Source: Streptomyces antioxidans | Lineage (GTDB): Bacteria > Actinomycetota > Actinomycetes > Streptomycetales > Streptomycetaceae | Assembly (NCBI RefSeq): GCF_000968685.2 | Contig: NZ_LAKD02000119.1 | Location: forward strand, 124,001-188,000 | DNA: 64,000 nucleotides | Direction: 5' to 3' | In this document: in pieces, positions 8,647 through 17,371 of the stretch | How positions within the stretch are numbered: the first letter of the stretch is position 1 | Layout of the letters: each line of letters starts with the position of its first letter | Notes under the pieces: model-generated | The model's database searches: none | What the model saw: the letters and a program-made list of their open reading frames with translations, nothing else | What the model was told of the DNA's origin: nothing | Translations under genes and position numbers: made by a program

Positions 8647-9831
8647 ATGGGGCATGCGAACGACAAGCTGTACACGGTGCGGGCCGAGACCCGGGGGATC
8701 GTGGACGCCGCGGCGCGGGCGTGGCAGGGCCCGGGACGGGAGCGGGACCTGCTCGTGCAGTCGCTCAAGGCGGCCGGTGCGGCCACGCTCGCCTGGGCGG
8801 TCTCGGGGTGGTGGCTGCAGGACCCGGTGGCGCTGATGGCGCCGTGGGTGGCGGTGGTCCTGGTCCAGGCCACCGTCTACCGCTCGCTGTTCAAGGGGCT
8901 GCAGCAGCTGGCGGCCATCGCGGTGGGCACCCTGCTGGCGGCGGGGGCCGAGGCCCTGACGGGGAACATCCTCATCTCGGTGGCCCTGGTCCTCCCCGTC
9001 GTGATGCTGCTCAGCAACTGGCCCCGCCTCGGCGACCAGGGCATCTACGGCCCCACCACCGCGCTGTTCACCCTCACCTCGGCCCCGGTCTCCAGCCTCA
9101 CGGTCTCCCACCGGCTGCTGCAGGCCCTGCTGGGCGCCGCGATCGGCATCGCGGTCAACGCGCTGATCCTGCCGCCGGTCCATCTGCGGAACGTACGGGA
9201 GAACCTCAGCAGTCTGGCGCGCGGAACACAGGAGACCCTGGCGAGCGTCGCCGAGGGGCTGGCCCAGGGGGACTGGTCCGCGGACACCCCCGCCGACTGG
9301 CGACGGCTGGCCGACCAGCTCCAGCAGCGGCAGGAGAGCCTGCGTTCCGCCCGGCTGTGGAGCCATGAAAGCCTCCGGCTCAACCCCAGGCTGCCGTGGA
9401 CGTCGCGCGAGAAGCTGCCGCCGGCGCTTCCCCCCGAGAGCGAGGACCAGCGGTGGGGCTCGATCGTCAGCCAGGTGTACGCGGTGGTCAGCACGATGGT
9501 CGACGTCGCCGATGAGAACCGCACCATTCCCACCCCCGACCAGCAGCCGCTGCGCGAATACGGCCGTCTCCTCGCCGATCTCGCGGCGGCCTGCGAGGCC
9601 CGGGCCGAAATGATCTGTGAGCCCGCCACCCCCGACGGCCCGCACGGCGCACTCGACGAGGCGCTGGAGGCGGTGGAACGGCACCACGGCGCCCTGCACA
9701 AACGGCTCACCGATGAGCGCTACGTCTCCCCCGGCACCGCCGCCGTGCTGGGCACCCTGCTGATCCAGGCCCAGAACATCTGGCACGACATCGCCCCGGA
9801 CGCCTGGCCCCGCGCCGCCGCCCGGGCATAG
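8647..9831 (+). CDS. FUSC/aromatic-acid-exporter-family membrane protein
   Basis: 394 residues from the ATG at 8647. The first half has about five to six transmembrane helices resembling the FUSC/ArAE domain (WAVSGWWLQDPVALMAPWVAVVLVQ, then a VNALILPPVHL end). The second half is a soluble helical domain rich in Gln and Arg (LADQLQQRQESLRSARLWSHESL). Single-repeat FUSC proteins are common in Streptomyces; related AaeB and ArAE proteins export aromatic carboxylates. It lies 66 bp after the DMT transporter on the same strand and may be cotranscribed. The upstream open frame beyond 8647 overlaps the DMT gene and is not coding. Confidence 0.82.
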   Translation: MGHANDKLYTVRAETRGIVDAAARAWQGPGRERDLLVQSLKAAGAATLAWAVSGWWLQDPVALMAPWVAVVLVQATVYRSLFKGLQQLAAIAVGTLLAAGAEALTGNILISVALVLPVVMLLSNWPRLGDQGIYGPTTALFTLTSAPVSSLTVSHRLLQALLGAAIGIAVNALILPPVHLRNVRENLSSLARGTQETLASVAEGLAQGDWSADTPADWRRLADQLQQRQESLRSARLWSHESLRLNPRLPWTSREKLPPALPPESEDQRWGSIVSQVYAVVSTMVDVADENRTIPTPDQQPLREYGRLLADLAAACEARAEMICEPATPDGPHGALDEALEAVERHHGALHKRLTDERYVSPGTAAVLGTLLIQAQNIWHDIAPDAWPRAAARA

Positions 9832-9904
9832 CACCCGGGCGGCGGGGTACATCGGTGCAATCCCCCGCGGTGGTGCCGGGGCGGAGTGATGAGGAGTGGT
9901 GCCC

Positions 9905-10744
9905 ATGAAGCCGATCGCCCAGGCACGGCCGGGATTCCCCGGCTGGGTGAGCCTCGCCGTCCCCAGCCTCGGGGCGGCGCAGCAGTTCTACACCGCGGTC
10001 CTCGGGTGGACCTGGCGCCCCACCGGGCCGGGCGAGGGGTTCCGTACGGCGCTGTTCGGTGGAGCGCCGGTGGCCGGGGTCGGGGCGCTCGCCAACAGCC
10101 TCAGGGGCGCGGTCGCCTGGACGCCGTTCTTCGCCGTGGCGGACGCGGACGCCACCGCGGCACACATCCGTGAGCGGGGCGGCACCGTCGGCGTCGGCCC
10201 GCTCCCGTTCGGCACCGGCCGCCGCGCCGGTCTCGCCACCGACCCCGACGGCGCCGTCTTCGGCTTCTGGACGGGGGAGGCGCTGCCCGGCTGGCCATCG
10301 GGTCCGGAGGGGCCTTCGGGTCCTTCGGGTCCGGAGGGTGCGGAGGGTCCTTTGACTCCGGGGGGTTCAGGGGAAGGCGCCCCGGCCCGGCTGGAGCTGC
10401 GCACCCGTGACGCGTTCGCGGCCGCCCTCTTCTACGGCGAGCTCTTCGGCTGGGCCTCGCCGGAGAGCACGTGCTCCGTGGAGTACGCGAACGACGAGGT
10501 GATCGTGTGCGAGGAGGGCCGCAAGCTGGCGGTGATCCACGGCGGCGCCGTCGAGCAGGCCCCCGACCCTCGGGTCCGGCCGCGCTGGTACGTCCACTTC
10601 CGCGTCCCCGATGTGACGGCCGCCGTGGCGGCGGCCCGCGCCGCCGGTGGCACGGTCGCCCTGCCGCCGGACGCCTCGCCCACGGGCGGTCAGGCGATCC
10701 TGTGCGACCCCGACGGCGGTCTGTTCACCGTCACCGCGGCCTGA
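9905..10744 (+). CDS. Two-domain VOC (glyoxalase/bleomycin-resistance fold) protein
   Basis: 279 residues from the ATG at 9905 (GAGGAG at 9891-9896). Two VOC domains: residues about 5-125 (starting GFPGWVSLAVPSLGAAQQFYTAVLGW) and about 160-279 (ending GGQAILCDPDGGLFTV). They are joined by a Gly-Pro-Ser-Glu linker of tandem GPS/GPE triplets (bases about 10300-10370). The family includes dioxygenases, glyoxalases and drug-binding resistance proteins. Tandem-VOC proteins of this size in actinomycetes are usually annotated as hydroxylase-like with unknown substrate. The linker is unusually collagen-like. Confidence 0.85.
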   Translation: MKPIAQARPGFPGWVSLAVPSLGAAQQFYTAVLGWTWRPTGPGEGFRTALFGGAPVAGVGALANSLRGAVAWTPFFAVADADATAAHIRERGGTVGVGPLPFGTGRRAGLATDPDGAVFGFWTGEALPGWPSGPEGPSGPSGPEGAEGPLTPGGSGEGAPARLELRTRDAFAAALFYGELFGWASPESTCSVEYANDEVIVCEEGRKLAVIHGGAVEQAPDPRVRPRWYVHFRVPDVTAAVAAARAAGGTVALPPDASPTGGQAILCDPDGGLFTVTAA

Positions 10745-10750
10745 GCGGAT

Positions 10751-10796
10751 GCAGCCGACGCAGTCACGCAGCCGACGCAGCGAACGCAGCGGAGGC
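10751..10796. repeat. Short GCAGCCGACGCAG direct repeats
   Basis: Two copies of GCAGCCGACGCAG (10751-10763 and 10768-10780) followed by further CGCAGC units just after the VOC gene stop, in the gap between convergent genes. Probably simple-sequence drift; no function is apparent. Confidence 0.4.
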
Positions 10797-11021
10797 ACCG
10801 TCGGCGGGCGGTCCCGGTGCGGCGGCCGAAGCGGGGGACCCACGCCCCGGGCGTCCTGCCGAAATCCGGGTGACGGTGGGGTTACCACCGGAGGTCTCTG
10901 GGGTACCTGCACGTCACGCCATCGCAGCGACCCCCGGGGGACCACGGTGGCCAGGCGCTTCCGGTCCAGACCGCGGGCCGGAAGAGCCGCTTCGGCTGTT
11001 GCGTCGGCTCGGGCCGGCGCT

Positions 11022-11717
11022 TCAGTCGTCGATTCCGCCGCTCTCGCAGACCTGCCGGGCGATGTCCCGCAGCTTGACGTTGCGCTCCTGGGACACCCGC
11101 CGGATCAGCGCGAAGGCGTCATCCTCGGTGATCTTCAAACGTTCCATGAGGATGCCCATGGCCTCCCCGATGGTGTGCCGGGTCTGGATCGCCTGCTGGA
11201 GCTGATCGGCGGTGCGGGCGCTGGAGAAGGCGACCGCGGCATGCGAGGCCAGCAGCCAGCCCGCCGTCTCGCTGGCCTTGGTGAAGACGGCGGGGCGCCG
11301 CGAGTAGAGGTTCAGCGCGCCGAGGTTCTCCTGCTCGGTGTAGAGCAGGAACCCCATCATGCTGCCGATGCCGAGGTGGCGGGCCTCACTGACGAAATCC
11401 GGCCAGCGCTCCTCGGGCTCGGTGAAGTCCCTGATCCGGAACACCCGCTCGCGCCGGCGGGCGGCGTCGAAGCAGGGCCCCTCGCGGAGCCGCTCCTGCA
11501 GCCGGTCCGACCGCACCACCAGCCCTTCGGTGGGGGCGAGTGACTCCACCCGGTTGCCGCGGAGCACCAGGATGCCTGCCGCGTCACAGCCCTCCACGAT
11601 GTCCACCGCGCATGCGCTGATCCGGTCCAGCGTGGCCTCCACGGACTCCTGCGCCAGCAGGTCCCGCGCCATGGTGGCCATGCGCTCGGCGAAGGCTTCC
11701 CAATCCATGACCACCAT
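11022..11717 (-). CDS. GAF-ANTAR RNA-binding antiterminator-type regulator
   Basis: 231 residues. The N-terminal GAF sensor spans residues about 20-160; the C-terminal ANTAR domain (residues about 168-225) is clear from LQQAIQTRHTIGEAMGILMER and AFALIRRVSQERNVKLRDIA. ANTAR domains bind two-hairpin RNA motifs and prevent transcription termination; the GAF domain is taken to sense a small ligand or redox state. Many are found in Streptomyces and no specific target is visible here. The start may be 11717 or the in-frame ATG at 11708. Confidence 0.88.
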   Translation of the reverse strand: MVVMDWEAFAERMATMARDLLAQESVEATLDRISACAVDIVEGCDAAGILVLRGNRVESLAPTEGLVVRSDRLQERLREGPCFDAARRRERVFRIRDFTEPEERWPDFVSEARHLGIGSMMGFLLYTEQENLGALNLYSRRPAVFTKASETAGWLLASHAAVAFSSARTADQLQQAIQTRHTIGEAMGILMERLKITEDDAFALIRRVSQERNVKLRDIARQVCESGGIDD

Positions 11718-11731
11718 CCGATCACATCCGG

Positions 11732-12274
11732 CTACTCGCCGCTTCTGAGCGCCTTGCGGTACTGCTTCGCCCGGTCCGCGTACACCTGGGCGTTCAGTTT
11801 GATGCCTTCTCGCTCCTCGTCGGTGAGCGGGCGCTTCACCCTCGCGGGCACCCCGGCCACCAGCGACCCGGGGGGTATCTCCATCCCCTGCGGCACCAGC
11901 GCCTGGGCCGCGACCAGTGATCCCGCACCGACTCGCGCGCCGTTGAGGACCGTCGCCCCCATGCCGATCAGTACGTCGTCTTCGACCGTACAGCCGTGCA
12001 CCACCGCGTTGTGCCCGACCGAGACCCGCTCGCCGATGGAGACCGGGAACCCGGGGTCGACATGCACCGTGCAGTTGTCCTGGATGTTGCTCTCCGCGCC
12101 GACGGCGATGGGGCCGCCGTCACCCCGCAGCACCGCCTGGTACCAGACGCTGGACCCCGCTGCCAGTACGACATCGCCGATCACCACCGACGTGGGGGCC
12201 ACGAAAGTGTCGGGGTCGACCTGTGGCTCCTTCCCGTCGATGCCGAAGATCAAGGCGCGCACCGTCTCTCCCAC
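11732..12274 (-). CDS. Gamma-carbonic-anhydrase-like (LbetaH) protein
   Basis: About 180 residues. Left-handed beta-helix hexapeptides run through the middle (SVVIGDVVLAAGSSVWYQAVLRGD to GMGATVLNGARVGAGSLVAAQALV), with the metal-site region DNCTVHVDPGFP and VGHNAVVHGC carrying the expected histidines. Cam/CaiE-type proteins are trimeric zinc or iron enzymes or structural relatives; catalytic competence is unproven. GTG starts at 12298, 12274 and 12262 are all possible. I chose 12274 because GAAGGGA lies eight bases upstream. The gene ends 15 bases before the GAF-ANTAR gene begins, so an operon is likely. Confidence 0.85.
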   Translation of the reverse strand: MGETVRALIFGIDGKEPQVDPDTFVAPTSVVIGDVVLAAGSSVWYQAVLRGDGGPIAVGAESNIQDNCTVHVDPGFPVSIGERVSVGHNAVVHGCTVEDDVLIGMGATVLNGARVGAGSLVAAQALVPQGMEIPPGSLVAGVPARVKRPLTDEEREGIKLNAQVYADRAKQYRKALRSGE

Positions 12275-12397
12275 CTGGTCGTTCCCTTCGCGTTCCACGC
12301 CCCGGCCGGTAGCTCCGGCAGAGCCCTGGCATCGATATGCGGCTACGCCGCGCGGCAGGGAAACCAGCCCGCCGCAGGCGGCGCGATCCGCCGCCCC

Positions 12398-13066
12398 CTA
12401 GTCCCCGGCCGGGACCCGCTCCGGCTCGGCGGTCTCGGCATCGGCCGCCGTGACCGACGCCGCCTCGGCCTTCTTGGCGCGCCACTTCATGACCAGCATC
12501 GAGCCGAGGCCGAAGAGCAGGGCCAGTACGAGCCCGAGCCAGGAGAAGCGCTTCAGCCAGTCCTCCGCGACCTTACCCAGGGAGTAGATGACCGCCGTGG
12601 TGCCACCGGCCCAGACGACGCCGCCGAGCACATTGGCGATGAGGAACTTCCAGTACGGCATGCGCAGCACGCCCGCGAGCGGTCCCGCGAAGATCCGCAG
12701 CAGCGCGATGAACCGGCCGACGAAGACCGCCCACATGCCCCACTTCTGGAAGGAGCGCTCGGCGGTGGCCACGTGCTCGGCGCTGAAGTGCTTGGGGAAT
12801 TTACGGCCCAGCCAGGCGAGCAGCGGCTGTCCGCCCTTGCGGCCGATGAGATAGCCGATGGAGTCGCCGATCACCGCGCCCGCGACGGCGCACGTCCCCA
12901 GGATGTAGGGGTTGATGTGGTCCTGAGAGGCCGCCAGCAGCGTCGCGCTGACGAGGACGATCTCACCGGGGAGCGGAATTCCCAGGCTCTCCAGGCCAAT
13001 GACGATGCCCACCAGCAGATACACGCTGACCGCGGGCACCGTCTCGAGCCATTCCTCGATATGCAA
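12398..13066 (-). CDS. DedA-family membrane protein
   Basis: 222 residues with the SNARE-associated/VTT core: an N-terminal GLESLGIPLPGEIVLVSAT, a GDSIGYLIGRKGG loop, the conserved FVGRFIALLRIFAGPLAGV segment and C-terminal helices ending in a charged tail. DedA proteins act in the recycling or translocation of lipid carriers (undecaprenyl phosphate flippases) and in membrane homeostasis. A 17-bp-stem hairpin lies 27 bp upstream of the start (13093-13137). Confidence 0.88.
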   Translation of the reverse strand: MHIEEWLETVPAVSVYLLVGIVIGLESLGIPLPGEIVLVSATLLAASQDHINPYILGTCAVAGAVIGDSIGYLIGRKGGQPLLAWLGRKFPKHFSAEHVATAERSFQKWGMWAVFVGRFIALLRIFAGPLAGVLRMPYWKFLIANVLGGVVWAGGTTAVIYSLGKVAEDWLKRFSWLGLVLALLFGLGSMLVMKWRAKKAEAASVTAADAETAEPERVPAGD

Positions 13067-13092
13067 CGCCGGTTCCTCCCCGTGTGGCGACC

Positions 13093-13137
13093 GCTTCCCG
13101 GCGTACGCCGGACAGGACGCGGCGTACGCCGGGAAGC
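13093..13137. terminator. Strong 17-bp-stem hairpin upstream of DedA gene
   Basis: Bases 13093-13109 are perfectly complementary to 13121-13137, with an 11-base loop. Each arm contains the ten-base palindrome GGCGTACGCC, so the same palindrome also occurs as a direct repeat. It lies between the DUF4442 gene (ends at 13287, minus) and the DedA start (13066, minus). It could terminate the upstream transcript or act in the DedA leader. No U-tract follows. Confidence 0.5.
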
Positions 13138-13286
13138 CTACTCAATCGGCGCGCGGTCGCCATCATCCCCAAGTCGTGCTCGCGCTCGCGCCGACTCCGG
13201 CGAAGGGAGGAGGGGCCCAGGGCTGGGAGGGGTACGCACTCAGGGCTTGGGGGATACGCACATGATGCTGGCGAGGAGGTACGGCC

Positions 13287-13739
13287 TCAGGACTGGGGGC
13301 GCAGGGTCCACACGATGGACATTTCACCCGTAACCGCACTGTCCTCGCGCGTGATCGCGACGTTCACCGGAAATTCAGGGCGCTCCCCCGCGTCCAGCTC
13401 GGCGACCACCTCGGCGGCGGGCCGACCGAGGGTGGCGGTCGCGGTGACGGGCCCCTTGGCGAGCTTCTTGTAACCGATCTCGGCGCGCACGGCCAGCGGT
13501 ACTGCGCGGCCGAGCTGATCGCCGAACGCCGCCAGCACGATGGCGCCGCTCGCGGACTCCGCCAGGGTGAACATCGCGCCCGCGTGGGGGCCGCCGACGT
13601 GGTTGTGGAAGTCGGGCTGGTCGGGCAGGCACAGCACCGCGCGCTCGGGCGACGTCTCGCGGAACTCCAGGTTCAGGGTGCGCACCATGGGCACCGTGGC
13701 GGCGAGCATCTCACCGACGGAGGGCAGGGTTTCTGACAT
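13287..13739 (-). CDS. DUF4442 hotdog-fold protein (thioesterase-like)
   Basis: 150 residues with the PaaI/YiiD-like hotdog fold: a central NHVGGPHAGAMFTLAESASG helix and an AVRAEIGYKKLAKGPV strand pair, ending EMSIVWTLRPQS. Related proteins hydrolyse acyl-CoA or act as non-catalytic partners. The conserved HxGGxHAGAxFTLAE region supports acyl-thioester binding, but the substrate is unknown. It is divergent from the repeat-rich membrane protein. Confidence 0.8.
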   Translation of the reverse strand: MSETLPSVGEMLAATVPMVRTLNLEFRETSPERAVLCLPDQPDFHNHVGGPHAGAMFTLAESASGAIVLAAFGDQLGRAVPLAVRAEIGYKKLAKGPVTATATLGRPAAEVVAELDAGERPEFPVNVAITREDSAVTGEMSIVWTLRPQS

Positions 13740-13835
13740 GCCCCGGAAGTTACCATCCAGTAGTAAACGGGGAAAGGGGCAGTTCGCCGGGCAGCCCGTA
13801 GCAGCTGTCGGCGGGCCCCTCTATCGTTACTGGCC

Positions 13836-14939
13836 ATGTGGCCAGGACAGCAGCCGCCCGGGGGCGAGCAGAACAACCCGCAGGATCAGAACCCCTATCA
13901 GCAACCGGGATACCAGCAACCGGGGTACCAGCAGCCCAACCCGTATCAGCAGCCCGGATACCAGCAGCCGAACCCCTATCAGCAGCCGCCCCAGCAGCAG
14001 CCGGGGTACCCGGACCAGCCTGGGCAGCAGCCCGGGTACGGCACGCCGCAGGGTCCGCCCAGCCAGCAGTGGGGCGCTCCGTCCGGTCCACCCGGCGCAC
14101 CGCGGCCGCCGCGCGACAACAAGAAGCGCACGACCACCATCGCCATCATTGCGGCCGTCGCGGTCGTCGCCGCCGCGGCCATCACCGGCGTGCTGGTCCT
14201 GGGCAAGGACAACAGCGGCGGCGGTGACGAGTCGAAGGGGAAGGACAAGACGCCCGCCGTCTCGGCTTCGGCCTCCGAGGAGCCGACCGGGGACCCGCGC
14301 GGCGGCGGTGGTGCGGACAACCCGCGCGCCGGCGGTGACACCGGCGACGTCAAGGCGGTCATACCCGGCTGGAAGCCGGTGGTCAGCCCCAAGCGGCACA
14401 ACGCCTTCGACGTCCCTCCGAACTGGACGATCGAATCGCCGGGACTGAGCACCGGATTCGAGGACGACAAGGGCAAGCCGCTCGTGGTCATGTCCGCTCC
14501 GGCGAGGTACAAGAAGGACTACTGCTCGGTCAAGGACAAGGACGGCTACGTCAACAAGAGCCATGCCGCCGGGGCGGGTTCGAAGGGCGCCCAGGGCGCC
14601 ACGAGCGAGGCGTCGGCCGCCAAGATCGAGGCCGAGAACTGGGTCTTCGCCGCCTTCGACCAGAAGCAGACCGGGACCCGTAAGGTCACCGACGCCAAGA
14701 AGTTCAAGAGCGCCCACGGTCTGCGGGGCTACACCGCGTCGGCCACCGTCACCGGGGTGAAGAAGACCGACAAGTGCACCACCGACGGCAAGGCGGTCAC
14801 CGTGACCTACACGGACACCAACGGCGACTTCGCCACCTGGGTCCTGTACTCGGTCAAGGGCGCCAAGGAAGAGGTCCCGGACTCCACCATCAAGAAGATC
14901 ATGAGTTCGCTGCGGCCGGTGAAGTCGGAGGTCTCCTGA
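13836..14939 (+). CDS. Membrane-anchored protein with QQPGY/QQPNPY repeats
   Basis: 367 residues. Residues 1-85 are a Pro/Gln/Tyr-rich tail with tandem QQPGY and QQPNPY units, then a positively charged RDNKKR, one transmembrane helix (about residues 93-120, IAIIAAVAVVAAAAITGVLVLG), a Gly/Ser/charged linker, and an extracellular domain of about 220 residues with two cysteines (around YKKDYCSV and KTDKCTT). This layout (cytoplasmic Pro-Gln tail, one helix, secreted domain) is common in Streptomyces proteins of unknown function; the tail may mediate condensation or protein contacts. The DNA of the repeats is also tandem (about 13885-14010). Confidence 0.8.
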   Translation: MWPGQQPPGGEQNNPQDQNPYQQPGYQQPGYQQPNPYQQPGYQQPNPYQQPPQQQPGYPDQPGQQPGYGTPQGPPSQQWGAPSGPPGAPRPPRDNKKRTTTIAIIAAVAVVAAAAITGVLVLGKDNSGGGDESKGKDKTPAVSASASEEPTGDPRGGGGADNPRAGGDTGDVKAVIPGWKPVVSPKRHNAFDVPPNWTIESPGLSTGFEDDKGKPLVVMSAPARYKKDYCSVKDKDGYVNKSHAAGAGSKGAQGATSEASAAKIEAENWVFAAFDQKQTGTRKVTDAKKFKSAHGLRGYTASATVTGVKKTDKCTTDGKAVTVTYTDTNGDFATWVLYSVKGAKEEVPDSTIKKIMSSLRPVKSEVS

Positions 14940-14954
14940 CCCTCTGATCCCCGG

Positions 14955-15040
14955 CTGACCGCCACACGCCAGACCCTCCGACCGCCCGATCGCGTGACCG
15001 CCAGACCGCGTGACCGCGTGACCGCCTGACCACCCGGCGG
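14955..15040. repeat. Degenerate GTGACCGC-type repeats in intergenic region
   Basis: Short units of GACCGC with CGTGACCGC spacing recur several times (for example CGTGACCGCCAGACCGCGTG) between the membrane protein stop and the MFS start. Only simple tandem drift is visible. Confidence 0.4.
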
Positions 15041-15103
15041 CTCCGATCGCGGCGGCCGGAATCCGGTTGGACGCCGGGGCCCGCCCCCGGGGATAGTCCG
15101 GAT

Positions 15104-16408
15104 GTGACGACTCCTCCGGCCCCGCGCCACCTACCGCACCGCCCCGCATGGGCCGGCCGCAACTACACGCTCCTGACCACCGCCGCCGTGGTGACCGGCC
15201 TCGGGAACGCCGGGGCCCTCATCGCGGCGGCGTTCGCGGTGCTTGAGGCGGGCGGGGACGGCGGCGACATCGGTCTCGTGGCGGCGGCCCGTACGCTTCC
15301 GCTGGTCGTCTTCCTGCTGATCGGCGGCGCGGTGGCGGACCGGCTGCCCCGCCATCGGGTGATGGTCGCCGCCAACAGCCTCAACTGCCTTTCGCAGGCG
15401 GCCTTCGCGGTGCTCGTCCTGTCCGGCGAGGCGCGGCTGTGGCAGATGGCCGTGCTGTCCGCGCTCGGCGGCACCGGGCAGGCGTTCTTCTCCCCCGCCG
15501 CCGAGGGCATGCTGCTCTCCAGCGTCAACGGCGAACAGGCCGCCCGCGCCTTCGCGGTGTTCCGCATGGGCATGAACGGTGCGCAGATCGGCGGGGCCGC
15601 GCTCGGCGGTGCGCTGATCGCGGTGGTCGGCCCCGGCTGGGTGCTGGCCGTCGACGCCGCCGCGTTCGCGGTCGCGGGCGCCCTGCGCTCCCTGCTCGAC
15701 GTCAGCGCCGTCGCCCAACGGGAACCGGGCGGCGGCATGTTGCGGGATCTGCGCGAAGGTTGGCGCGAATTCATCGGCCGGCCCTGGCTCTGGTCGATCG
15801 TCGTCCAGTTCTCCGTCGTCAACGCGGTGGTCGGAGCGGCGGAGGGGGTGTTCGGCCCGCTGGTGGCCGAGGACCAGCTGGGCGGGGCGCGCCCCTGGGG
15901 ATTCGCGCTCGCGGCGTTCGGCGCGGGCACCGTCCTGGGCTGTCTGCTGATGGTGCGCTGGCGGCCACGCCGGATGCTGCTCGCGGGCTCCCTGTGCGTG
16001 CTGCCGCTCGCGCTGCCGTCGGCCGCGCTCGCCGTGCCGATGCCGATCGCACCGCTGATCGTGGTGATGTTCCTGGTCGGGGTGTCGGTCGAGGTGTTCG
16101 GGGTGGCCTGGATGACCGCGCTGCACCAGGAGATCCCCGAGGACAAGCTGTCGCGGGTCTCGGCGTACGACTGGTTCGGCTCGATCGCCATGGTGCCGCT
16201 GGCCACGGCGCTCGCGGGCCCGGCCGAGGAGGCGTTCGGCCGGTCGGCCTCGCTGTGGGGGTGTTCCGCGCTGATCCTGGCGCTGACGCTGGCGGTGCTG
16301 ACGGTCCCGGACGTACGGCGGCTGCGCCGGCACGAGACCAAGCCCGTCGCCGGGGACGGACCGGCCGCCACCACGGACGCCACCCCGGAGCCGGTCAGCC
16401 CACGCTGA
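15104..16408 (+). CDS. MFS transporter (MdfA/enterobactin-exporter-like)
   Basis: 434 residues from the GTG at 15104 with about twelve transmembrane helices. The loop 2-3 motif GGAVADRLPRHRVMVAAN and the symmetrical QEIPEDKLSRVSAYDWFGS motif match the MFS_3/EntS-like branch, which exports drugs and siderophores. An alternative upstream start is unlikely because the intergenic repeats precede it. It is convergent with the spermidine-synthase-like gene. Confidence 0.87.
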   Translation: MTTPPAPRHLPHRPAWAGRNYTLLTTAAVVTGLGNAGALIAAAFAVLEAGGDGGDIGLVAAARTLPLVVFLLIGGAVADRLPRHRVMVAANSLNCLSQAAFAVLVLSGEARLWQMAVLSALGGTGQAFFSPAAEGMLLSSVNGEQAARAFAVFRMGMNGAQIGGAALGGALIAVVGPGWVLAVDAAAFAVAGALRSLLDVSAVAQREPGGGMLRDLREGWREFIGRPWLWSIVVQFSVVNAVVGAAEGVFGPLVAEDQLGGARPWGFALAAFGAGTVLGCLLMVRWRPRRMLLAGSLCVLPLALPSAALAVPMPIAPLIVVMFLVGVSVEVFGVAWMTALHQEIPEDKLSRVSAYDWFGSIAMVPLATALAGPAEEAFGRSASLWGCSALILALTLAVLTVPDVRRLRRHETKPVAGDGPAATTDATPEPVSPR

Positions 16409-16441
16409 ACGCCGTCCCGGACCCGTCACCGCCAGACCCGG

Positions 16442-17287
16442 TCAGCCCACGCTGAAGGCCCCGTTCGGCGGCTCGGGCGAGGGCGTCGCGTCCTCGTCCC
16501 GCACCGGCGCCGCGCCCCCCATGAACCGCTCCAGCGCCTCCCCGTGCTCGACCCTGGCCGGAAAGGCGTCGGCCGCGGTGCGGCGGGCCAGCACGGCGAC
16601 CGGCGGCGGCGACTGGGAGGCCACCAGCACGGCGTTGCCGAACCGGCGACCGCGCAGCACCGACGGCTCCGCGATCAGGGCGAGATGCGCGAACGCCGTG
16701 CGGTACGTGGCCAGTTGGGAGCGGAGGAAGGCGAACGGCGCCCCGTCGGCCAGATTGGCCGCGTACCACCCGCCCGGCCGCAGCGCCCGGGCCGCGGCGC
16801 GGGCGTACTCGACGGAGGTCAGGTGCGCGGGCACCCGCGAACCGCCGAAGACATCGGCCACGATGACATCGGCGGACCCCTCGGGCGCGGCCTCCAGCGC
16901 GGCCCTGGCGTCCTCGGGCCGCACCGTGACCCCCGCCCCTGACGGCAGCGGCAGCTGCTCGGCGACCAGCTCGAGCAGCCCCCGGTCGGCCTCGATCACC
17001 ACCTGCCGGGAGCCCGGGCGGGCGGCGGCCAGATAGCGAGGCAGCGTCAGCGCCCCACCGCCCAGGTGGAGTACGTCGAGCGGGGCGCCGGGAGCGGCGG
17101 CCGCGTCCAGGACATGGGCGATCCGCCGTGCGTACTCGAATTCCAGATGGCCCGGATCGTCCAGGTCGACGTACGACTGCGGGGCGCCGTCCACCGTGAG
17201 CAGCCAGGCACGCGGGCGGTCCAGGTCCGGCAGCAGCTTGGCGGTGCCGCCGTCCACGGCGCGGCTCACGGGGATCGGCTCGTTCAC
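16442..17287 (-). CDS. Spermidine-synthase-like / SAM-dependent methyltransferase-fold protein
   Basis: 281 residues of the fused spermidine synthase/MTase fold. LDVLHLGGGALTLPRYLAAARPGS is the nucleotide-binding motif, followed by VVIEADRGLLELV and ADVIVADVFGGSRVPAHLTSVEYARAA, which align with spermidine synthase motifs. Polyamine-binding residues are not evident, and actinomycete members are usually annotated as spermidine-synthase-like with no proven reaction. The gene lies downstream of the EF-Tu gene on the same strand but is separated from it by a strong terminator-like hairpin. Confidence 0.82.
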   Translation of the reverse strand: MNEPIPVSRAVDGGTAKLLPDLDRPRAWLLTVDGAPQSYVDLDDPGHLEFEYARRIAHVLDAAAAPGAPLDVLHLGGGALTLPRYLAAARPGSRQVVIEADRGLLELVAEQLPLPSGAGVTVRPEDARAALEAAPEGSADVIVADVFGGSRVPAHLTSVEYARAAARALRPGGWYAANLADGAPFAFLRSQLATYRTAFAHLALIAEPSVLRGRRFGNAVLVASQSPPPVAVLARRTAADAFPARVEHGEALERFMGGAAPVRDEDATPSPEPPNGAFSVG

Positions 17288-17323
17288 CCTCTCATTGTGC
17301 CGTCGCGCGCGGGCCCTGGCGTC

Positions 17324-17360
17324 CGCTCGCCCGCCTCCTGCACGGGGGCGGGCGAGCGGG
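17324..17360 (-). terminator. Terminator-like hairpin after the EF-Tu gene
   Basis: Perfect 13-bp stem: CCGCTCGCCCGCC (17324-17336) pairs with GGCGGGCGAGCGG (17348-17360), with an 11-base loop. It lies just beyond the stop of the EF-Tu gene on the minus strand and before the spermidine-synthase-like gene. It has no U-tract, as is usual in Streptomyces. Confidence 0.65.
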
Positions 17361-17371
17361 GCCGGTGATGG

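Noticed and set aside
16392..16457. Duplicate GGTCAGCCCACGCTGAA at the 3' ends of MFS and spermidine-synthase-like genes
   Set aside because: A 17-base match at 16392-16408 and 16440-16456 at convergent gene ends; too short to call a mobile-element scar or a functional site.
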